Positions 13,401 to 17,666 of a stretch of DNA of 17,666 nt are shown here, in pieces (within the stretch, counting starts at the first letter, position 1; each line of letters starts with the position of its first letter). The notes under the pieces are model-generated. The model did no database searches. It was given only the letters and a program-made list of their open reading frames with translations, and was not told where the DNA came from. The translations under genes were made by a program, and so were the position numbers. The DNA is from Bacillota bacterium (lineage in GTDB: Bacteria; Bacillota; GCA-003054495; Carboxydocellales; JAJZTU01): assembly GCA_021848765.1 (NCBI GenBank), contig JAJZTU010000035.1:1-17666 (forward strand), given 5' to 3'.

Positions 13401-16266
13401 CTCCCCATCCGCTAACTTTAGCAACTTATCCGGAACAGTAGCCTGGAATGCTGATGGCACCAACGGAGTATCCGGGGCCATGATCTGGGCAGAGGGCATC
13501 AACGGTACCTCCGGCGGTAACGGCGCTGTCACCGGAAGCGACGGCAGTTTCAGCCTCAAGGTCCCCTATGGGAATTATCGAATCCATGCATTTGTTCCCG
13601 GGTTAGGTGACCTGACCCCGGTTGAGGTAACGGTTGACGTGCCGACAAAAACCGTGGATGGCTTCAAAGGCATCCAGAAGGGTACCCTGCGGGTACAGTT
13701 CCGGGCTAATAATCAAGCCTTTGCTGTCGAAGAAGGTTTCATAGATGCCTGGGATAAAGCTGCTCAGCGGGGCAACTTCCTGCAGATTAAGGGTAATAGT
13801 TTTGGTGAGCTGGACTTACCTGCAGGGACCTATGACCTGAACATTTATGTCCCCGGTATAGGCGACCTCGGTGACCTGGCAGTAGACGACTCCGGTCAAC
13901 CGGTTAACCAAGTCCTGGTTTCTGCCGGTACGACTACTACTGTTACCGTCAACATTCCCCAGCCGGTTATCCTGAGCGGTACCGTTACTTCCGGCGGCAA
14001 TCCTGTGAAGGATGCCTGGGTATGGGCTGCTGATCCGGAAGCAGGAGTCAATGTCGGCGACATGACTGATGCCAGCGGTAACTACAGCATCAAAGTCAAG
14101 CCCGGAACTTATGCTGTAGCGGTGGACAAGCCTGACTTCCAGGGTGAAGCCCCCGAGACCGTAACCATTAGCAATAACCTGGATTATGACTTCACGCTAA
14201 TCCAGTTGGGCCAGGAAACAGTTACCGGTAAGGTGTACGGTGACAACCAGCCTCTCTCCGGGGCCCGGGTATGGGCTGTTTCGGAGGACGGCGGCTGGTT
14301 TGATACCATCACCAATGCGGATGGCTCCTACACCCTGAAGGTTACTCCGGGTGAGTGGGATGTTAAGTTCGCCGCTAACGGGTATATCAAGAAGACATCC
14401 CCCGATGTGGTAGTAAACGCCGGTGCGCAAGTTGACCTCGGCCAGGTTAACTTGAATAAAATTGCCGGGTATGAGGTAAAGAGCGCTATCCAGACCATCA
14501 TTCCATCCAAAGGCGGCAGCATTAAGGACGATAAATTGAAAGTATCCATAACTTTACCTGCCGGCGCCATCAGTGACGGGACCAATAACAATACCGCCAC
14601 CCAGGTACGGGTAGAAGAAACTACCAACGTACCGGAATCCAAGACCGCTACTCCCCTGGGAGGAAAAGGTACAGAGATTAAGGTGGACAATGGTAAGGTA
14701 ACCAACTTAAGCGGAGCTATCACTGTGGAATTGGAGGTAGGCAAGGCCTCTGACCTGCCCCCGGGAGTTACTTTAGGGCAATTGAAGCTGGGTTACTGGG
14801 ATGATACCGCCAGTAACTGGGTATATATCCCCAGCACCCTGGTTGAGGACCGGACAGTAGGTGGCGCCGTATATTATAAACTACGGGGTTCGGTAACTCA
14901 CTTGACCACTTTTGCGCCATTGGTCCCCATGCCTGACGCTCCTTCCGGCCTCACTGCCACCGCTGCCGGAACCGGTGAGATTAATCTGAGCTGGACAGCA
15001 GTGGGCAGCGCCACCGGTTACAAGGTATTCCGTTCCGGTTCAGCTAACGGAACCTACACAGAGGTGGGCACTGGCACAACCAACTCTTATCAGAATACCG
15101 GCCTGACTGCGGCTACTACCTACTATTATAAAGTGAAAGCTGTAAACAGCTCCGGAGAATCAGCATTCTCGGCTGCGGCCTCAGCTACGACCCAAGCAAC
15201 AAATTCCGGGTCTGGTAGCAGCGACTCCGGGATGGTTTCGCTGCCGGCCGGCGGGGAAACTGTTACCGTCAACCCGGCCCAGGGCGGTACAGTAAAGGCA
15301 GCAGGTAATGCTGTAGAAATCGAAGTTCCCCAGGGGGCATTGCAGCTACCCAATGGAGCCACAGCCAAGTTTGTGGTGCAGGAAGTGGCCCAGGCTGCCG
15401 TAAACAGTGCAGTGAAAGTGTCTGTATCCGGGTTGTCCCAGATTGGTAAAGTGTATGAGTTTACTGCCTTTGCCAGCCAGAATGGGACCGATACTAAGAT
15501 CGGCACATTTGCCAAGCCCTTGGCCATCAAACTGGCCTACAATGACGCTGACCTTGCCGGTAAAGACCCCAAGAAGTTGGGTATTTACTACCTCAATGAA
15601 ACCAAAGGCCAGTGGGAGTTCATAGGTGGTAAGGCCGATCCGGTAAGCAAAGTGGTTCAGGCAAAGACTTCCCACTTCAGCAAATATACCCTGATGGTCT
15701 ATGAAAAAACTTTTGCTGATTTGGATAAGCACTGGGCCAAAGCGGATATTGAATTTGCTGCAGCCAAGCACTTGATTAAGGGCAGCACGGAAAAGAGTTT
15801 TGCCCCTGACAAGGATATCACCCGGGCGGAATTCACAGCTTTGGTAGTCAGAACCCTAGGACTGGAAACTACTGCTCCCGGAACTGTTACCTTTAAGGAT
15901 GTCCGCGCCAATGACTGGTTCTCCGGTGCAGTAGGTGCAGCAGTGCAAGCCGGAATAATCAAAGGCTATTCTGCCGGTACCTTTGCGCCCAATGCCAGGG
16001 TAACCCGGGAAGAAATGGCTACCATGCTGGCCAGAGCCTTGAAAGCTGCGGGCAGCTCCCAACAGTTGAGCAACGAGGAAATAGCAGCTGCCCTGCAGGG
16101 CTTCCGGGATACCGGAAAGATTGCCGGCTGGGCTAAGGACAGTGTGGCAGTTGCTGTTAAGGTTGGCCTGCTTAAGGGCCGAACTGCCGATTCCTTTGTG
16201 CCTGCTCAAAAGGCTACCCGGGCAGAAGCCGCCGTAATGATCAAGCGCCTGTTTGAACAAATATAG
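10492..16266 (+). CDS. Giant secreted SLH-anchored multidomain surface protein (1924 aa)
   Basis: The ATG at 10492 has AAGGGAGAG 5 nt upstream; the in-frame TTG at 10459 lacks a site. The signal peptide MKKHKQKITLLALLAMLL... ends near PAAA (about 1-30). Modules in order: three Big_5/SbsA-Ig-like domains (about 35-430; VVFSEDITKDSV, VSAVFSEDLLF); a Gly/Pro linker (PGTGGYPGTGGG); a beta domain; about seven carboxypeptidase-regulatory-like repeats (about 697-1323) with the pattern G-VWA ... G-YTLKVPAGTY-V-A-PG; ZU5-like module 1 (about 1324-1481); FN3 (1482-1572); a Ser/Gly linker; ZU5-like module 2 (about 1582-1736); three SLH domains (about 1740-1790, 1799-1850, 1871-1924). The SLH triplet predicts attachment to secondary cell wall polymer and a long outward stalk. 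No enzyme domain was recognised. The start is 259 nt after the LCP-like gene; its own terminator follows. Adhesion or an S-layer structural role is inferred. Confidence 0.92.
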   Translation: MKKHKQKITLLALLAMLLNVIMPLGPAAAITEPPPEGMQPPHVVFVAPGPGSVVPTNIKSWYVEFDKPVMADSLQNNVQMRKVSFTASTMSGPTFTPVDGVKVDPIVDQAAPNLAVAAEVYFAANQPELDAFSEYELVLKPGILDQNNLPLNGWKDSTNVWQGFDHVVNFSTGAGPDNEAPKILATQPAKSTPPASNVPVDTSVTVVFSEDITKDSVFENNVPRITLNEVDSQGAVVNKVYGDFSYDHERKAVVITPDTFLKPNTGYTLVIAAGISDMVGNTTSVGDTIPFTTGGPINDTKGPALLDAKAIPFEVSAVFSEDLLFDAANRVSTAVYSPLNPQNYILETSGALNPSWTPVDLTGKQIFYEPEHNSVRIVGLFLKPGDNFRITAYNLKDRSGNLVDPNANTFTGIVQEFMPGPGTGGYPGTGGGAGFMEKPKAEAWPSKPMAGAESEYHIGVPIFGPEGDKHYSLGPGSTIEITFPEGFDVSNAAMIPVDAKYGWNPYAKVSGSGGITVTAINKDIAGRKVIVTLGGTGATGEPDFISFPIKGIKNSDIPQKPGSAGYKITVTTKTDGGAVKALNLESHAFFINEAGTRQIEVKLVGQDGITPIAELDGVPVRIDSFMAGFQKAVTTGGVANFIQLSEGFYNVWIDPVITINNHDYLASEVQQFIEIDANSPNPEVVTFKLVNAANAPDLGTITGTITGGPANQTVVVWAGSPELGHQGYLEKEVVLDANGSANFTFKAGTGNWWVGVRPAFNMDQTASTFMASDWIPSPPQQVEIEGPSDTAQVDLNIITANKTISGKVLDENGQGIAFAEVFAYSPNGFGYPAWGKTASDGSYILKVPAGTYTVGAFMPGLPPLPDISVVVEEDQPGVSGVDFKLFKPDSSISGQVTDENGNAIAGAPVWARMENGFGSAYGETDDQGKYTLYVTSGTWIVEAYAPGFGPLGAKTVVLDQNNPNATNKNFSPSANFSNLSGTVAWNADGTNGVSGAMIWAEGINGTSGGNGAVTGSDGSFSLKVPYGNYRIHAFVPGLGDLTPVEVTVDVPTKTVDGFKGIQKGTLRVQFRANNQAFAVEEGFIDAWDKAAQRGNFLQIKGNSFGELDLPAGTYDLNIYVPGIGDLGDLAVDDSGQPVNQVLVSAGTTTTVTVNIPQPVILSGTVTSGGNPVKDAWVWAADPEAGVNVGDMTDASGNYSIKVKPGTYAVAVDKPDFQGEAPETVTISNNLDYDFTLIQLGQETVTGKVYGDNQPLSGARVWAVSEDGGWFDTITNADGSYTLKVTPGEWDVKFAANGYIKKTSPDVVVNAGAQVDLGQVNLNKIAGYEVKSAIQTIIPSKGGSIKDDKLKVSITLPAGAISDGTNNNTATQVRVEETTNVPESKTATPLGGKGTEIKVDNGKVTNLSGAITVELEVGKASDLPPGVTLGQLKLGYWDDTASNWVYIPSTLVEDRTVGGAVYYKLRGSVTHLTTFAPLVPMPDAPSGLTATAAGTGEINLSWTAVGSATGYKVFRSGSANGTYTEVGTGTTNSYQNTGLTAATTYYYKVKAVNSSGESAFSAAASATTQATNSGSGSSDSGMVSLPAGGETVTVNPAQGGTVKAAGNAVEIEVPQGALQLPNGATAKFVVQEVAQAAVNSAVKVSVSGLSQIGKVYEFTAFASQNGTDTKIGTFAKPLAIKLAYNDADLAGKDPKKLGIYYLNETKGQWEFIGGKADPVSKVVQAKTSHFSKYTLMVYEKTFADLDKHWAKADIEFAAAKHLIKGSTEKSFAPDKDITRAEFTALVVRTLGLETTAPGTVTFKDVRANDWFSGAVGAAVQAGIIKGYSAGTFAPNARVTREEMATMLARALKAAGSSQQLSNEEIAAALQGFRDTGKIAGWAKDSVAVAVKVGLLKGRTADSFVPAQKATRAEAAVMIKRLFEQI
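12580..14460 (+). repeat. Tandem carboxypeptidase-regulatory-like protein repeats within the giant SLH gene
   Basis: About seven protein-level repeats of 75-100 residues. Each opens with a (I/L)SG(K/T/Q)V-type strand, has an aromatic block (VVVWAG, AEVFAY, APVWAR, AMIWAE, AWVWAA, ARVWAV) and ends with YTLKVPAGTYxVxAFxPG-like text. DNA copies are diverged, so the array is old and probably stable. Confidence 0.8.
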
Positions 16267-16319
16267 GTGATAAGGACTGGAATGCCCGCTAAACTGGATT
16301 GGCAACCACAATCAGTGTG

Positions 16320-16352
16320 CCCCGTCTCTCGTTTTGGGAGGCGGGGTTTTAT
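16320..16352 (+). terminator. Intrinsic terminator of the giant SLH gene
   Basis: CCCCGTCTC (16320-16328) pairs with GAGGCGGGG (16338-16346), one G-U, extendable by two pairs around a gtttt loop, followed by TTTTATTT. It lies 54 nt after the stop. Confidence 0.92.
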
Positions 16353-16739
16353 TTGTGCCGGAAAACTCCCAGTTCCAATCAAGCACAATTAAAATAATTT
16401 TCGCTACAATTAGCGAATTTGTTAGTCATCTCAAAACACTAACGGACTTTAGTCCCTAAGAATCGACAATCAAGCTTACGAATCAGGACAAATTCCTCAA
16501 ATTAATGGGGTAAATTTACAAAAAATTAACCAAATTAAGGAGGAATCGGAAAAGTTTTGACGAATATAAAACTTTATCCATTGCTATCCCTAGTTAGAAA
16601 TGGTGGAAATTTCGCTGATTTCGCTGGGGATGAGAGTTATTCTCGGCGAGAAAACGGATGCTTGGGAGGGGGGATTAAAGGAGCAGTACTACGGTTTTAC
16701 ATATTAGCTTTATTTTAAACAACGGAAGGAGGAGAAATA
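16353..16739 (+). promoter_or_regulatory. Long upstream region of the third surface-protein gene
   Basis: This 387-nt AT-rich non-coding stretch contains: a perfect inverted repeat TTCGCTA-CAAT-TAGCGAA (16400-16417); TTGACGAA (16557-16564), which reads both as a -35 (TTGACG) and as a TGNCGAA Spo0A box, with a weak -10 TGCTAT at 16582-16587 (19-bp spacer); the 9-bp tandem repeat ATTTCGCTG at 16609-16626; and a possible stem around GAGAGTTATTCTC (16633-16645). The distance from that promoter to the start is about 150 nt, so the mRNA would have a structured leader. I do not recognise a known riboswitch class; it does not show the c-di-GMP-I (GEMM) core. Confidence 0.4.
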
Positions 16740-17666
16740 TTGATCAAGCGGAGTAATAAGAAACGTATGGCTTACTTATTCCTTTTTGCTATGCTGGTAA
16801 CCCTGTTCCCAGCGGGGGCAGCCTTTGCAGCAGTTACTATGGATACTGACAAAGCTTACTATGTAGGAAACTCTGTTTACGCTAACGTTTACATCACTGA
16901 TAGTGTATACGCAAATAATGCCGTAAATGAAATCGTGTATGCCACTGTGTACTCTAATGTGTATGCCGATGGAATGACCATTGCTCTTGACGAAGACCCC
17001 GGCGACACAGGAAATTTCTGGGGTAAAATTGGCTTTAATACCACTGGCAATAATGTCACCCTTGTTGATGGCGTATACAGAATTCCTGTAGATGCTACTA
17101 ATGTTAACGGTGATATTGTCCGTATCAAGTATGGGAGTAATGAAATTACCCGTCCCTGGGTTCCTGCCTTAGCTGCCACCAGCACTACTGACGGGGCTAC
17201 TAATGTTTCGGTAAGTGACAATATCTATGTTGACTTTAACCGTGATATTAGTAGCACAATAGTTAATTCTACCTACTTTATACTTGAGAAGCTGGTTACC
17301 ACATACGAATCGGTCAGTGCAGGAGTTTATCTTGACAATAGCAAGAAGGTCAGGATTGACCCGGCGGCTGACTTGGATTACAGTACAACCTACAGGGTAA
17401 CTGTATTGTCCTCTGTTTACGATGATGTGTACTCCGGTAACACCTTGGGTACCAATAAGCAGTGGACCTTTACAACTGCAGCAGCATCTAGTGGAGGAAG
17501 CGGGAGTGGAGCTCCAGATACCACAAAGCCGACAGTGTCAGCTACGACACCTGCGAACGGTGCTACTAGTATAGCCGTAGACACTAACCTGACGGTAACT
17601 TTCTCAGAAGCTATGGATGCAAATTCTCTGGCCAAGTCTGAGATTGCCTTTACCGGAGGAACTGTG
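16740..17666 (+). CDS. Secreted surface protein with Big_5-like domains, 5' part (3' end outside window)
   Basis: The open frame runs to the window edge (309 codons). The TTG at 16740 is chosen because GGAAGGAGGAG (about 16723-16733) lies 6 nt upstream; it gives a classical signal peptide, a basic MIKRSNKKRM then a hydrophobic stretch ending AAFA-AV (about residue 34). An internal ATG at 16767 would lose the ribosome site. Residues 46-78 contain six Val-Tyr pairs (VYANVY, SVYANN, VYATVYSNVYAD). A Big_5/SbsA-type domain spans about 140-255 (ATSTTDGATNVSVSDNIYVDF ... WTFTTAA); after a Ser/Gly linker a second starts at about 262 (TPANGATSIAVDTNLTVTFSE). Whether SLH domains follow cannot be seen. 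It is probably an envelope or S-layer protein like its two neighbours. Confidence 0.88.
   Translation, partial: MIKRSNKKRMAYLFLFAMLVTLFPAGAAFAAVTMDTDKAYYVGNSVYANVYITDSVYANNAVNEIVYATVYSNVYADGMTIALDEDPGDTGNFWGKIGFNTTGNNVTLVDGVYRIPVDATNVNGDIVRIKYGSNEITRPWVPALAATSTTDGATNVSVSDNIYVDFNRDISSTIVNSTYFILEKLVTTYESVSAGVYLDNSKKVRIDPAADLDYSTTYRVTVLSSVYDDVYSGNTLGTNKQWTFTTAAASSGGSGSGAPDTTKPTVSATTPANGATSIAVDTNLTVTFSEAMDANSLAKSEIAFTGGTV

Noticed and set aside
12580..14460. CRISPR-like or recent DNA tandem array
   Set aside because: Repeats are at protein level only, 75-100 codons long and diverged in DNA; no spacer structure.
16353..16739. c-di-GMP or other known riboswitch before the third surface gene
   Set aside because: The conserved core sequences of the classes I know are not present; only local hairpins and repeats are visible.

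Overview
The window looks like the chromosome of a motile, endospore-forming Firmicute with an S-layer-type envelope, probably a Peptococcaceae/Desulfotomaculum-like clostridium. This rests on four things: the order mbl > flgF > flgG (B. subtilis has spoIIID-mbl-flhO-flhP), the Gram-positive Shine-Dalgarno sequences (AAGGAGG, AAGGGGG), SLH-anchored surface proteins, and mid-range base composition. Lineage is inferred; no rRNA or other taxonomic marker is present.

Layout. (1) 1-655: 3' part of an MreB/Mbl actin-like gene, followed by a hairpin. (2) 867-4133: a secreted 1088-aa protein with about eight Ig-like modules, a ZU5-like module and three SLH domains, placed between mbl and the flagellar genes. 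(3) 4213-6639: flagellar rod genes flgF, flgG and a single-domain FlgJ-type rod-binding protein, ending in a strong terminator. FlgG is about 110 residues longer than usual, and the extra part looks like a diverged second copy of its own core. (4) 6640-7790: a more AT-rich accessory patch with its own promoter. It holds a GNAT-like gene split by a frameshift at an A7 run and a translationally overlapping 60-aa partner. (5) 7794-9158, minus strand: an AlbA_2/HATPase-type regulator preceded by a perfect 10-10-10 palindrome. (6) 9372-10232: a membrane-anchored, divergent LCP (LytR-CpsA-Psr) protein. It ends in a terminator almost identical to the one after the flagellar genes, so regions 4-6 are bracketed by a 34-bp repeat. 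(7) 10492-16266: a giant 1924-aa SLH protein with Big_5-like modules, about seven carboxypeptidase-regulatory-like repeats, two ZU5-like modules, FN3 and three SLH domains. (8) 16740-17666: 5' part of a third secreted Big_5-type protein that runs off the window.

How it fits together. The window is mainly a cell-envelope/flagellum neighbourhood: wall-elongation cytoskeleton, flagellar rod, and very large proteins anchored to secondary cell wall polymer, plus an LCP-like protein of the family that attaches such polymers. TGNCGAA (Spo0A-box-like) motifs lie upstream of all three envelope genes. Shared sporulation/transition-state control is therefore possible but unproven. No tRNA, rRNA, CRISPR array, transposase or phage gene was seen.
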